A model generated the notes under the pieces. The model had not been told where the DNA came from and did not search any database. It saw only the letters and a list, made by a program, of their open reading frames with translations. DNA of 64,000 nucleotides from Sabellastarte sp. h YS-2021. Taxonomy: Eukaryota > Annelida > Polychaeta > Sabellida > Sabellidae. The stretch is taken from NCBI GenBank assembly GCA_964017235.1, contig OZ024934.1, positions 90,238,706-90,302,705 on the forward strand, in the 5' to 3' direction. The position numbers were made by a program, and so were the translations under genes. Shown here in pieces: positions 1 through 13,245 of the stretch; the first letter of the stretch is position 1, and the number at the start of each line of letters is the position of its first letter.

Positions 1-1640
1 GTTCTTGGACAATAAGCGAGAATAAAATAATCCTGTTAAGTGCCCCAGGAAATCAATCTTCAGATCCAAAAAGCAGGCCAAAACTGACTAAGGCTGACCA
101 AGTTAAAACTTTTGTATCTACTTCTTTTATATTTAAGTTGAACCAATAAACACAGAATTTATGGATTCCACCAAATGTCTTTGTCTCAGGTTTTCCTAGA
201 AGAGTGGACTCCTATGTTGCGACAGGTCAGTAGTGTTGTCCTCTGAAGGAGATGTTGGGGATGTGTATAAAACACTGAGGTGGTCATTTTGGCCGGACAC
301 ACCATACTGCTTGTTTAAATCATTAATGATTCTAATTATAAAGTATTATGCCTATGCAAAGGTGTATCAAGCTGTCACAAGAAAAGCAAAGTTCCACTGA
401 TTTGTGTGACCATGTGGTATACTGGGGCTGTTAGAGGCTAAAGTAAGACGAAAAAAATGACCTCCTTAGTGCCCCATATTATACAATACTGGTATGCTAT
501 TCAAAATAAGATCATCAATAGGCATTAAGTAGTTATGACTATTTTGATGTTCTTGGACAATAAGCGAGAACAAAATAATCCTGATAAGTGTCCCAGCCAA
601 TCAATCTTCAGATTCAAAAAGCAGGCCAAAAATGACTAAGGCTGACCAAGTTAAAACTTTTGTATCTACTTCTTTTATATTTAAGTTGAACCAATAGGCA
701 CAGAGTTTATGGATTCCACCAAATGTCTTTGTCTCAGGTTTTCCTAGAATAGTGGACTCCTATGTTGCGACAGGTCAGTAGTGTTGTCCTCTGAAGGACA
801 TGTTGGGGATGTGCATAAAACACTGAGGTGGTCATTTTGGCCAGACACACTATACTGATTGCTTAAATCATTAATGATTCTAATTACAAAGTATTATGCC
901 TATGCAACGGTGTATCAAGCTGTCACAAGAAAACCAAAGTTCCACTGATTTGTGTGACCATGTGGTATACTGGGGCTGTTAGAGGCTAAAGTAAGACCAA
1001 AAATGACCTCCTTAGCGCCCCATATTATAGAACACAGGTATGCTATTCAAAATAAGATCATCAATGATCATTGAGTAGTTATGACTATTTGGATGTTCTT
1101 GGACAACAAGCGAGAATAAAATAATCCTGATAAGTGCCCCAGCCAATCAATCTTCAGATTCAAAAAGCAGGCCAAAAATGACTAAGGCTGACCAAGTTAA
1201 AACTTTTATATCTACTTCTTTTATATTTAAGTTGAACCAATAGGCACAGAGTTTATGGATTCCACCAAATGTCTTTGTCTCAGGTTTTCCTAGAATAGTG
1301 GACTCCTATGTTGCGACAGGTCAGTAGTGTTGTCCTCCTAAAGAGATGTTGGGGATGTGTATAAAACACTGAGGTGGTCATTTTGGCCAAACACACTATA
1401 CTGATTGCTTAAATCATTAATGATTCTAATTACAAAGTATTATGCCTATGCAACGGTGTGTCAAGCTGTCACAAGAAAACCAAAGTTCCACTGATTTGTG
1501 TGACCATGTGCTATACTGGGGCTGTTAGATGCTAAAGTAAGACCAAAAATGACCTCCTTAGCGCCCCATATTATAGAATACAGGTATGCTATTCAAAATA
1601 AGATCATCAATGGGCATTAAGTAGTTATGACTATTTTGAT
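1..1640. repeat. Left three monomers (starts 1, 549, 1095), mosaic
   Basis: The first copy is 548 bp because GACCAAAAATGACC has become GACGAAAAAAATGACC near 448-462. It starts like the copy at 1641 (TGTTAAGTG, CCAGGAAATC, ATAAACACAGAATTT) but ends like the copy at 3278 (AATAGGCATTAAG), so it is a chimera. The second copy (549) matches the class at 3824 (GAGAACAAAA, GGACATG, GTGCATAAAAC, GAACACAGG). The third (1095) ends like the copy at 8740 (TCCTCCTAAAG, GGTGTGTCAAG, GTGCTATAC, TTAGATGC). The region is thus a recombined edge of the ordered block that follows. Confidence 0.8.
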
Positions 1641-4600
1641 GTTCTTGGACAATAAGCGAGAATAAAATAATCCTGTTAAGTGCCCCAGGAAATCAATCTT
1701 CAGATCCAAAAAGCAGGCCAAAACTGACTAAGGCTGACCAAGTTAAAACTTTTGTATCTACTTCTTTTATATTTAAGTTGAACCAATAAACACAGAATTT
1801 ATGGATTCCACCAAATGTCTTTGACTCAGGTTTTCCTAGAAGAGTGGACTCCTATGTTGCGACAGGTCAGTAGTGTTGTCCTCTGAAGGAGATGTTGGGG
1901 ATGTGTATAAAACACTGAGGTGGTCATTTTGGCCGGACACACCATACTGCTTGTTTAAATCATTAATGATTCTAATTATAAAGTATTATGCCTATGCAAA
2001 GGTGTATCAAGCTGTCACAAGAAAAGCAAAGTTCCACTGATTTGTGTGACCAGTGGTATACTGGGGCTGTTAGAGGCTAAAGTAAGACCAAAAATGACCT
2101 CCTTAGCGCCCCATATTATACAATACTGGTATGCTATTCAAAATAAGATCATCAATGGGCATTAAGTAGTTATGACTATTTTGATGTTCTTGGACGATAA
2201 GCGAGAACAAAATAATCCTGATAAGTGTCCCAGCCAATCAATCTTCAGATTCAAAAAGCAGGCCAAAAATGACTAAGGCTGACCAAGTTAAAACTTTTGT
2301 ATCTACTTCTTTTATATTTAAGTTGAAACAATAGGCACAGAGTTTATGGATTCCACCAAATGTCTTTGTCTCAGGTTTTCCTAGAATAGTGGACTCCTAT
2401 GTTGCGACAGGTCAGTAGTGTTGTCCTCTGAAGGAGATGTTGGGTATGTGCATAAAACACTCAGGTGGTCATTTTGGCCAGACACACTATATTGACTGTT
2501 TAAATCATTAATGATTCTAATTACAAAGTATTATGCCTATGCAACGGTGTATCAAGCTGTCACAAGAAAACCAAAGTTCCACTGATTTGTGTGACCATGT
2601 GGTATACTGGGGCTGTTAGAGGCTAAAGTAAGACCAAAAATGACCTCCTTAGCGCCCCATATTATAGAATACAGGTATGCTATTCAAAATAAGATCATCA
2701 AAGGGCATTGAGTAGTTATCACTGTTTTGATGTTCTTGGACAACAAGCGAGAATAAAATAATCCTGATAAGTGCCCCAGCCAATCAATCTTCAGATTCAA
2801 AAAGCAGGCTAAAAATGACTAAGGCTGACCAAGTTAAAACTTTTGTATCTACTTCTTTTATATTTACGTTGAAGCAATAGGCACAGAGTTTATGGATTCC
2901 ACCAAATGTCTTTGTCTCAGGTTATCCTAGAATAGTGGACTCCTATGTTGCGACAGGTCAGTAGTGTTGTCCTCTTAAAGAGATGTTGGGGATGTGTATA
3001 AAATACTGAGGTGGTCATTTTGGCCAGACACACTATACTGATTGCTTAAATCATTAATGATTCTAATTACAAAGTATTATGCCTATGCAACGGTGTATCA
3101 AGCTGTCACAAGAAAACCAAAGTTCCACTGATTTGTGTGACCATGTGGTATACTGGGGCTGTTAGAAGCTAAAGTAAGACCAAAAATGACCTCCTTAGCG
3201 CCCCATATTATAGAATACAGGTATGCTATTCAAAATAAGATCATCAATGGCCATTGAGTAGTTATGACTATTTGGATGTTCTTGGACAATAAGCGAGAAT
3301 AAAATAATCCTGATAAGTGCCCCAGCCAATCAATCTTCAGATTCAAAAAGCAGGCCAAAACTGACTAAGGCTGACCAAGTTAAAACTTTTGTATCTACTT
3401 CTTTTATATTTAAGTTGAACCAATAGGCACAGAGTTTATGGATTCCACCAAATGTCTTTGTCTCAGGTTTTCCTAGAATAGTGGACTCCTATGTTGCGAC
3501 AGGTCAGTAGTGATGTCCTCTGAAGGAGATGTTGGGGATGTGTATAAAACACTGAGGTGGTCATTTTGGCCTGACACACCATACTGCTTGTTTAAATCAT
3601 TAATGATTCTAATTACAAAGTATTATGCCTATGCAAAGGTGTATCAAGCTGTCACAAGAAAAGCAAAGTTCCACTGATTTGTGTGACCATGTGGTATACT
3701 GGGGCTGTTAGAGGCTAAAGTAAGACCAAAAATGACCTCCTTAGCGCCCCATATTATACAATACTGGTATGCTATTCAAAATAAGATCATCAATAGGCAT
3801 TAAGTAGTTATGACTATTTTGATGTTCTTGGACAATAAGCGAGAACAAAATAATCCTGATAAGTGTCCCAGCCAATCAATCTTCAGATTCAAAAAGCAGG
3901 CCAAAAATGACTAAGGCTGACCAAGTTAAAACTTTTGTATCTACTTCTTTTATATTTAAGTTGAACCAATAGGCACAGAGTTTATGGATTCCACCAAATG
4001 TCTTTGTCTCAGGTTTTCCTAGAATAGTGGACTCCTATGTTGCGACAGGTCAGTAGTGTTGTCCTCTGAAGGACATGTTGGGGATGTGCATAAAACACTG
4101 AGGTGGTCATTTTGGCCAGACACACTATACTGATTGCTTAAATCATTAATGATTCTAATTACAAAGTATTATGCCTATGCAACGGTGTATCAAGCTGTCA
4201 CAAGAAAACCAAAGTTCCACTGATTTGTGTGACCATGTGGTATACTGGGGCTGTTAGAGGCTAAAGTAAGACCAAAAATGACCTCCTTAGCGCCCCATAT
4301 TATAGAACACAGGTATGCTATTCAAAATAAGATCATCAATGGGCATTGAGTAGTTATGACTATTTTGATGTTCTTGGACAACAAGCGAGAATAAAATAAT
4401 CCTGATAAGTGCCCCAGCCAATCAATCTTCAGATTCAAAAAGCAGGCCAAAAATGACTAAGGCTGACCAAGTTAAAACTTTTGCATCTACTTCTTTTATA
4501 TTTAAGTTGAACCAATAGGCACAGAGTTTATGGATTCCACCAAATGTCTTTGTCCCAGGTTTTCCTAGAATAGTGGACTCCTATGTTGCGACAGGTCAGT

Positions 4601-7600
4601 AGTGTTGACCTCTGAAGGAGATGTTGGGGATGTATATAAAACACTGAGGTGGTCATTTTGGTCGGACACACCATACTGCTTGTTTAAATCATTAATGATT
4701 CTAATTACAAAGTATTATGCCTATGCAAAGGTGTATCAAGCTGTCACAAGAAAACCAAAGTTCCACTGATTTGTGTGACCATGTGGTATACTGGGGCTGT
4801 TAGAGGCTAAAGTAAGACCAAAAATGACCTCCTTAGTGCCCCATATTATAGAATACAGGTATGCTATTCAAAATAAGATCATCAATGGGCATTGAGTAAT
4901 TATGACTATTTTGATGTTCTTGGACAATAAGCGAGAATAAAATAATACTGATAAGTGCCCCAGCCAATCAATCTTCAGATCCAAAAAGCAGGCCAAAACT
5001 GACTAAGGCTGACCAAGTTAAAACTTTTGTATCTACTTCTTTTATATTTAAGTTGAACCAATAGACACAGAATTTATGGATTCCACCAAATGTCTTTGTC
5101 TCAGGTTTTCCTAGAATAGTGGATTCCTATGTTGCGACAGGTCAGTAGTGTTGTCCTCTGAAGGAGATGTTGGAGATGTGTATAAAACACTGAGGTTGTC
5201 ATTTTGGCCGGACACACTATGTTGATTGTTTAAATCATTAATGATTCTAATTACAAAGTATTATGCCTATGCAACGGTGTATCAAGCTGTCACAAGAAAA
5301 CCAAAGTTCCACTGATTTGTGTGACTGTGTGGTATACTGGGGCTGTTAGAGGCTAAAGTAAGACCAAAAATGACCTCCTTAGCGCCCCATATTATAGAAT
5401 ACAGGTATGCTATTCAAAATAAGATCATCAATGGGCATTGAGTAGTTATGACTGTTTTGATGTTCTTGGACAACAAACGAGAATAAAATAATCCTGATAA
5501 GTGCCCCAGCTAATCAATCTTCAGATTCAAAAAGCAGGCCAAAAATGACTAAGGCTGACCAAGTTAAAACTTTTATATCTGCTTCTTTTATATTTAAGTT
5601 GAAACAATAGGCACAGAGTTTATGGATTCCACCAAATGTCTTTGTCCCAGGTTTTCCTAGAATAGTGGACTCCTATGTTGCGACAGGTCAGTAGTGTTGT
5701 CCTCTTAAAGAGATGTTGGGGATGTGTATAAAACACTGAGGTGGTCATTTTGGCCAGACACACTATACTGATTGCTTAAATCATTAATGATTCTAATTAC
5801 AAAGTATTATGCCTATGCAAAGGTGTATCAAGCTGTCACAAGAAAACCAAAGTTCCACTGATTTGTGTGACCATGTGGTATACTGGGGCTGTTACAGGCT
5901 AAAGTAAGACCAAAAATGAAATCCTTAGCGCCCCATATTATAGAATACAGGTATGCTATTCAAAATAAGATCATCAATGGGCATTGAGTAGTTATGACTA
6001 TTTTGGATGTTCTTGGACAATAAGTGAGAATAAAATAATCCTGATAAGTGCCCCAGCCAATCAATCTTCAGATTCAAAAAGCAGGCCAAAAATGACTAAG
6101 GCTGACCAAGTTAAAACTTTTGTATCTACTTCTTTTATATTTAAGTTGAACCAATAGGCACAGAGTTTATGGATTCCACCAAATGTCTTTGTCTCAGGTT
6201 TTCCTAGAATAGTGGACTCCTATGTTGCGACAGGTCAGTAGTGTTGTCCTCTGAAGGAGATGTTGGGGATGTATATAAAACACTGAGGTGGTCATTTTGG
6301 TCGGACACACCATACTGCTTGTTTAAATCATTAATGATTCTAATTACAAAGTATTATGCCTATGCAAAGGTGTATCAAGCTGTCACAAGAAAACCAAAGT
6401 TCCACTGATTTGTGTGACCATGTGGTATACTGGGGCTGTTAGAGGCTAAAGTGAGACCAAAAATGACCTCCTTAGCGCCCCATATTATAGAATACAGGTA
6501 TGCTATTCAAAATAAGATCATCAATGGGCATTGAGTAGTTATGACTATTTTGGATGTTCTTGGACAATAAGCGAGAATAAAATAATCCTGGTAAGTCCCC
6601 CAGCCAATCAATCTTCAGATTCAAAAAGCAGGCCAAAAATGACTAAGGCTGACCAAGTTAAAGCTTTTGTATCAACTTCTTTTATATTTAAGTTGAACCA
6701 ATAGGCACAGAGTTTATGGATTCCACCAAATGTCTTTGTCTCAGGTTTTCCTAGAATAGTGGACTCCTATGTTGAGACAGGTCAGTAGTGTTGTCCTCTG
6801 AAGGAGATGTTGGGGATGTGTATAAAACACTGAGGTGGTCATTTTGGCCGGACACACTATACTGATTGTTTAAATCATTAATGATTCTAATTACAAAGTA
6901 TTATGCCTATGCAAAGGTGTATCAAGCTGTCACAAGAAAACCAAAGTTCCACTGATTTGTGTGACCATGTGGTATACTGGGGCTGTTAGAGGCTAAAGTG
7001 AGACCAAAAATGACCTCCTTAGCGCCCCATATTATAGAATACAGGTATGCTATTCAAAATAAGATCATCAATGGGCATTGAGTAGTTATGATTATTTTGA
7101 TGTTCTTGGACAATAAGCGAGAATAAAATAATCCTGATAAGTGCCCCAGCCAATCAATCTTCAGATTCAAAAAGCAGGCCAAAAATGACTAAGGCTGACC
7201 AAGTTAAAACTTTTGTATCTACTTCTTTTATATTTAAGTTGAACCAATAGGCACAGAGTTTATGGATTCCACCAAATGTCTTTGTCTCAGGTTTTCCTAG
7301 CATAGTGGACTCCTATGTTGCGACAGGTCAGTAGTGTTGTCCTCTGAAGGAGATGTTGGGGATGTGTATAAAACACTGAGGTGGTCATTTTGGCCAGACA
7401 CACTATACTGATTGCTTAAATCATTAATGATTCTAATTACAAAGTATTTTGCCTATGAAACGGTGTATCAAGTTGTCACAAGAAAACCAAAGTTCCACTG
7501 ATTTGTGTGACCATGTGGTATACTGGGGCGGTTAGAGGCTAAAGTAAGACCAAAAATGAACTGCTTAGCGCCCCATATTATAGAATACAGGTATGCTATT

Positions 7601-8213
7601 CAAAATAAGATCATCAATGGGCATTGAGTAGTTATGACTATTTTGATGTTCTTGGACAATAAGCGAGAATAAAATAATCCTGATAAGTGCCCCAGCCAAT
7701 CAATCTTCAGATTCAAAAAGCAGGCCAAAAATGACTAAGGCTGACCAAGTTAAAACTTTTGTATCTACTTCTTCTATATTTAAGTTGAACCAATAGGCAC
7801 AGAGTTTATGAATTCCACCAAATGTCTTTGTCTCAGGTTTTCCTAGAATAGTGGACTCGTATGTTGCGACAGGTCAGTAGTGTTGTCCTCTGAAGGAGAT
7901 GTTGGGGATGTGTATAAAACACTGAGGTGGTCATTTTGGCCAGACACACTATACTGATTGCTTAAATCATTAATGATTCTAATTACAAAGTATTTTGCCT
8001 ATGAAACGGTGTATCAAGTTGTCACAAGAAAACCAAAGTTCCACTGATTTGTGTGACCATGTGGTATACTGGGGCGGTTAGAGGCTAAAGTAAGACCAAA
8101 AATGAACTGCTTAGCGCCCCATATTATAGAATACAGGTATGCTATTCAAAATAAGATCATCAATGGGCATTGAGTAGTTATGACTATTTTGATGTTCTTG
8201 GACAATAAGCGAG

Positions 8214-8219
8214 AATAAA
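8214..8219 (+). other. AATAAA polyadenylation-like hexamer (one per monomer)
   Basis: GAGAATAAAATAATCC contains a canonical AATAAA at monomer position 21 in most copies. One subclass reads GAGAACAAAATAATCC and loses it (for example the copies at 549, 2186, 3824, 25666 and 47512). Some monomers have a second AATAAA where AACCAATAGG becomes AACCAATAAA (for example near 1787). The hexamer is common by chance in AT-rich DNA. Its only distinction is its fixed position about 300 bp downstream of the TATA-like box of the preceding monomer. Confidence 0.25.
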
Positions 8220-8239
8220 ATAATCCTGATAAGTGCCCC

Positions 8240-8249
8240 AGCCAATCAA
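8240..8249 (+). promoter_or_regulatory. CCAAT box matching the NF-Y consensus (one per monomer)
   Basis: AGCCAATCAA fits the known NF-Y site pattern RRCCAATSRN at every position. It recurs at monomer position 47-56 in the great majority of copies. Copies that read CCAGGAAATCAATC (the class at 1, 1641, 9286, 9832, 13653, 14199, 40414, 41506, 43690, 44782, 45328 and 49150) have lost it, and the copies at 5462 and 18020 read GCTAATC. A second CCAAT at 143-147 (here 8336-8340) has A instead of S after the core and is a weaker match. Function is inference only. Confidence 0.3.
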
Positions 8250-8458
8250 TCTTCAGATTCAAAAAGCAGGCCAAAAATGACTAAGGCTGACCAAGTTAAA
8301 ACTTTTGTATCTACTTCTTCTATATTTAAGTTGAACCAATAGGCACAGAGTTTATGAATTCCACCAAATGTCTTTGTCTCAGGTTTTCCTAGAATAGTGG
8401 ACTCCTATGTTGCGACAGGTCAGTAGTGTTGTCCTCTGAAGGAGATGTTGGGGATGTG

Positions 8459-8465
8459 TATAAAA
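8459..8465 (+). promoter_or_regulatory. TATA-like box TATAAAA (one per monomer)
   Basis: The segment GGGATGTGTATAAAACACTG holds a perfect TATAAAA at monomer 266-272, about 210 bp downstream of the NF-Y-type CCAAT. Three alleles occur and largely follow monomer class. TGTATAAAA is commonest. TATATAAAA occurs in copies that also read GGTCGGAC. GCATAAAA, a weaker match, occurs mainly in copies with GAGAACAAAA. In the HOR at 58-64 kb the TATATAAAA allele lost one A, giving 545-bp monomers. No initiator or transcript evidence is available. Confidence 0.3.
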
Positions 8466-8510
8466 CACTGAGGTGGTCATTTTGGCCGGACACACTATAC
8501 TGATTGTTTA

Positions 8511-8524
8511 AATCATTAATGATT
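8511..8524. other. Perfect 14-bp palindrome AATCATTAATGATT (one per monomer)
   Basis: AATCATTAATGATT is its own reverse complement. It sits at monomer 318-331, followed at once by TAATTA, so three TAAT cores lie within about 20 bp. It is almost invariant. The exceptions I saw are AATGATTAATGATT in the copies at 34951 and 37684, ACCATTAATGATT in those at 57697, 59880 and 62063, a changed last base in those at 40414 and 43690, and a changed flank in that at 39322. TAAT and ATTA cores are typical of homeodomain binding sites. Binding here is not shown. Confidence 0.4.
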
Positions 8525-8879
8525 CTAATTACAAAGTATTATGCCTATGCAAAGGTGTATCAAGCTGTCACAAGAAAACCAAAGTTCCACTGATTTGTGT
8601 GACCATGTGGTATACTGGGGCTGTTAGAGGCTAAAGTGAGACCAAAAATGACCTCCTTAGCGCCCCATATTATAGAATACAGGTATGCTATTCAAAATAA
8701 GATCATCAATGGGCATTGAGTAGTTATGACTATTTGGATGTTCTTGGACAATAAGCGAGAATAAAATAATCCTGATAAGTGCCCCAGCCAATCAATCTTC
8801 AGATTCAAAAAGCAGGCCAAAAATGACTAAGGCTGACCAAGTTAAAACTTTTGTATCTACTTCTTTTATATTTAAGTTG

Positions 8880-11800
8880 AACCAATAGGCACAGAGTTTA
8901 TGGATTCCACCAAATGTCTTTGTCTCAGGTTTTCCTAGAATAGTGGACTCCTATGTTGCGACAGGTCAGTAGTGTTGTCCTCCTAAAGAGATGTTGGGGA
9001 TGTGTATAAAACACTGAGGTGGTCATTTTGGCCAAACACACTATACTGATTGCTTAAATCATTAATGATTCTAATTACAAAGTATTATGCCTATGCAACG
9101 GTGTGTCAAGCTGTCACAAGAAAACCAAAGTTCCACTGATTTGTGTGACCATGTGCTATACTGGGGCTGTTAGATGCTAAAGTAAGACCAAAAATAACAT
9201 CCTTAGCGCCCCATATTATAGAATACAGGTATGCTATTCAAAATAAGATCATCAATGGGCATTAAGTAGTTATGACTATTTTGATGTTCTTGGACAATAA
9301 GCGAGAATAAAATAATCCTGTTAAGTGCCCCAGGAAATCAATCTTCAGATCCAAAAAGCAGGCCAAAACTGACTGAGGCTGACCAAGTTAAAACTTTTGT
9401 ATCTACTTCTTTTATATTTAAGTTGAACCAATAGGCACAGAGTTTATGGATTCCACCAAATGTCTTTGTCTCAGGTTTTCCTAGCATAGTGGACTCCTAT
9501 GTTGCGACAGGTCAGTAGTGTTGTCCTCTGAAGGAGATGTTGGGGATGTGTATAAAACACTGAGGTGGTCATTTTGGCCAGACACATTATACTGATTGCT
9601 TAAATCATTAATGATTCTAATTACAAAGTATTTTGTCTATGCAAAGGTGTATCAAGCTGTCACAAGAAAACCAAAGTTCCACTGATTTGTGTGACCATGT
9701 GGTATACTGGGGCTGTTAGAGGCTAAAGTAAGACCAAAAATGACCTCCTTAGCGCCCCATATTATAGAATACAGGTATGCTATTCAAAATAAGATCATCA
9801 ATGGGCATTAAGTAGTTATGACTATTTTGATGTTCTTGGACAATAAGCGAGAATAAAATAATCCTGTTAAGTGCCCCAGGAAATCAATCTTCAGATCCAA
9901 AAAGCAGGCCAAAACTGACTAAGGCTGACCAAGTTAAAACTTTTGTATCTACTTCTTTTATATTTAAGTTGAACCAATAAACACAGAATTTATGGATTCC
10001 ACCAAATGTCTTTGACTCAGGTTTTCCTAGAAGAGTGGACTCCTATGTTGCGACAGGTCAGTAGTGTTGTCCTCTGAAGGAGATGTTGGGGATGTGTATA
10101 AAACACTGAGGTGGTCATTTTGGCCGGACACACCATACTGCTTGTTTAAATCATTAATGATTCTAATTATAAAGTATTATGCCTATGCAAAGGTGTATCA
10201 AGCTGTCACAAGAAAAGCAAAGTTCCACTGATTTGTGTGACCAGTGGTATACTGGGGCTGTTAGAGGCTAAAGTAAGACCAAAAATGACCTCCTTAGCGC
10301 CCCATATTATACAATACTGGTATGCTATTCAAAATAAGATCATCAATGGGCATTAAGTAGTTATGACTATTTTGATGTTCTTGGACGATAAGCGAGAACA
10401 AAATAATCCTGATAAGTGTCCCAGCCAATCAATCTTCAGATTCAAAAAGCAGGCCAAAAATGACTAAGGCTGACCAAGTTAAAACTTTTGTATCTACTTC
10501 TTTTATATTTAAGTTGAAACAATAGGCACAGAGTTTATGGATTCCACCAAATGTCTTTGTCTCAGGTTTTTCTAGAATAGTGGACTCCTATGTTGCGACA
10601 GGTCAGTAGTGTTGTCCTCTGAAGGAGATGTTGGGTATGTGCATAAAACACTGAGGTGGTCATTTTGGCCAGACACACTATATTGACTGTTTAAATCATT
10701 AATGATTCTAATTACAAAGTATTATGCCTATGCAACGGTGTATCAAGCTGTCACAAGAAAACCAAAGTTCCACTGATTTGTGTGACCATGTGGTATACTG
10801 GGGCTGTTAGAGGCTAAAGTAAGACCAAAAATGACCTCCTTAGCGCCCCATATTATAGAATACAGGTATGCTATTCAAAATAAGATCATCAAAAAGCATT
10901 GAGTAGTTATCACTGTTTTGATGTTCTTGGACAACAAGCGAGAATAAAATAATCCTGATAAGTGCCCCAGCCAATCAATCTTCAGATTCAAAAAGCAGGC
11001 TAAAAATGACTAAGGCTGACCAAGTTAAAACTTTTGTATCTACTTCTTTTATATTTACGTTGAAGCAATAGGCACAGAGTTTATGGATTCCACCAAATGT
11101 CTTTGTCTCAGGTTATCCTAGAATAGTGGACTCCTATGTTGCGACAGGTCAGTAGTGTTGTCCTCTTAAAGAGATGTTGGGGATGTGTATAAAATACTGA
11201 GGTGGTCATTTTGGCCAGACACACTATACTGATTGCTTAAATCATTAATGATTCTAATTACAAAGTATTATGCCTATGCAACGGTGTATCAAGCTGTCAC
11301 AAGAAAACCAAAGTTCCACTGATTTGTGTGACCATGTGGTATACTGGGGCTGTTAGAGGCTAAAGTAAGACCAAAAATGACCTCCTTAGCGCCCCATATT
11401 ATAGAATACAGGTATGCTATTCAAAATAAGATCATCAATGGCCATTGAGTAGTTATGACTATTTGGATGTTCTTGGACAATAAGCGAGAATAAAATAATC
11501 CTGATAAGTGCCCCAGCCAATCAATCTTCAGATTCAAAAAGCAGGCCAAAACTGACTAAGGCTGACCAAGTTAAAACTTTTGTATCTACTTCTTTTATAT
11601 TTAAGTTGAACCAATAGGCACAGAGTTTATGGATTCCACCAAATGTCTTTGTCTCAGGTTTTCCTAGAATAGTGGACTCCTATGTTGCGACAGGTCAGTA
11701 GTGATGTCCTCTGAAGGAGATGTTGGGGATGTGTATAAAACACTGAGGTGGTCATTTTGGCCTGACACACCATACTGCTTGTTTAAATCATTAATGATTC

Positions 11801-13245
11801 TAATTACAAAGTATTATGCCTATGCAAAGGTGTATCAAGCTGTCACAAGAAAAGCAAAGTTCCACTGATTTGTGTGACCATGTGGTATACTGGGGCTGTT
11901 AGAGGCTAAAGTAAGACCAAAAATGACCTCCTTAGCGCCCCATATTATACAATACTGGTATGCTATTCAAAATAAGATCATCAATAGGCATTAAGTAGTT
12001 ATGACTATTTTGATGTTCTTGGACAATAAGCGAGAACAAAATAATCCTGATAAGTGTCCCAGCCAATCAATCTTCAGATTCAAAAAGCAGGCCAAAAATG
12101 ACTAAGGCTGACCAAGTTAAAACTTTTGTATCTACTTCTTTTATATTTAAGTTGAACCAATAGGCACAGAGTTTATGGATTCCACCAAATGTCTTTGTCT
12201 CAGGTTTTCCTAGAATAGTGGACTCCTATGTTGCGACAGGTCAGTAGTGTTGTCCTCTGAAGGACATGTTGGGGATGTGCATAAAACACTGAGGTGGTCA
12301 TTTTGGCCAGACACACTATACTGATTGCTTAAATCATTAATGATTCTAATTACAAAGTATTATGCCTATGCAACGGTGTATCAAGCTGTCACAAGAAAAC
12401 CAAAGTTCCACTGATTTGTGTGACCATGTGGTATACTGGGGCTGTTAGAGGCTAAAGTAAGACCAAAAATGACCTCCTTAGCGCCCCATATTATAGAACA
12501 CAGGTATGCTATTCAAAATAAGATCATCAATGGGCATTGAGTAGTTATGACTATTTTGATGTTCTTGGACAACAAGCGAGAATAAAATAATCCTGATAAG
12601 TGCCCCAGCCAATCAATCTTCAGATTCAAAAAGCAGGCCAAAAATGACTAAGGCTGACCAAGTTAAAACTTTTGTATCTACTTCTTTTATATTTAAGTTG
12701 AACCAATAGGCACAGAGTTTATGGATTCCACCAAATGTCTTTGTCCCAGGTTTTCCTAGAATAGTGGACTCCTATGTTGCGACAGGTCAGTAGTGTTGAC
12801 CTCTGAAGGAGATGTTGGGGATGTATATAAAACACTGAGGTGGTCATTTTGGTCGGACACACCATACTGCTTGTTTAAATCATTAATGATTCTAATTACA
12901 AAGTATTATGCCTATGCAAAGGTGTATCAAGCTGTCACAAGAAAACCAAAGTTCCACTGATTTGTGTGACCATGTGGTATACTGGGGCTGTTAGAGGCTA
13001 AAGTAAGACCAAAAATGACCTCCTTAGTGCCCCATATTATAGAATACAGGTATGCTATTCAAAATAAGATCATCAATGGGCATTGAGTAATTATGACTAT
13101 TTTGATGTTCTTGGACAATAAGCGAGAATAAAATAATACTGATAAGTGCCCCAGCCAATCAATCTTCAGATCCAAAAAGCAGGCCAAAACTGACTAAGGC
13201 TGACCAAGTTAAAACTTTTGTATCTACTTCTTTTATATTTAAGTT
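8880..13245. repeat. 8-monomer tandem duplication, first copy (period 4367 bp)
   Basis: Monomers at 9286, 9832, 10377, 10923, 11469, 12015, 12561 and 13107 (head) are repeated at 13653, 14199, 14744, 15290, 15836, 16382, 16928 and 17474 (head). Every offset is 4367 bp. Marks found only in these two copies include CTGACTGAGGCTG in the first monomer, TTTTGTCTATGC, and in the monomers at 10377 and 14744 both GGTTTTTCTAG and CAAAAAGCATTGAG. The part from 9832 to about 13245 also matches 1641-5054 (offset 8191). The monomer at 13107 is a chimera: its first 130 bp or so resemble the copy at 4916, the rest the copy at 8740. Confidence 0.85.

Larger units (their letters stand above)
8194..8739. repeat. 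Representative monomer (546 bp) with motif map
   Basis: This copy is close to the majority sequence and serves as coordinate reference. In monomer coordinates (1 = G of GTTCTTGGAC): AATAAA 21-26, CCAAT element AGCCAATCAA 47-56, CCAAAAATGAC 78-88, second CCAAT 143-147, TATAAAA 266-272, palindrome AATCATTAATGATT 318-331, TAATTA 333-338, second CCAAAAATGAC 449-459. Composition is 95 C and 111 G (37.7% GC) with four CpG, in AAGCGAG, TTGCGAC, GCCGGAC and TAGCGCC. This copy belongs to the subclass with TTCTATAT in place of TTTTATAT and with an EcoRI site (GAATTC) near monomer position 163. No start-to-stop frame of useful length is present on either strand. Confidence 0.95.
1531..8950. repeat. Long ordered block, copy 1 (monomer starts 1641 to 8740)
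   Basis: Monomers start at 1641, 2186, 2732, 3278, 3824, 4370, 4916, 5462, 6009, 6556, 7102, 7648, 8194 and 8740. Their order of variant classes is repeated in 14089-21508, each start being exactly 12558 bp further on (14199, 14744, ... 21298). Shared private marks include the 1-bp deletion GACCAGTGG in the first monomer, TTTACGTTGAAGC and GGTTATCC in the third, AATACTGATAAG in the seventh and the 547-bp lengths of the eighth and ninth. The monomers at 1641 and 14199 show no difference that I could find. The two copies part near 8951, where GGACTCC here becomes GGACTGC in the other copy. Confidence 0.88.

Noticed and set aside
1..546. Monomer as an LTR or a tandemly arranged transposon
   Set aside because: No TG...CA ends, target-site duplications, primer-binding site, terminal inverted repeats or coding remnants are visible, and copies abut without gaps.
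8570..8612. Hairpin formed by TCACAAG and TTTGTGTGA within each monomer
   Set aside because: The arms pair only with a two-base bulge and the stem is short. It is no stronger than expected in AT-rich DNA.
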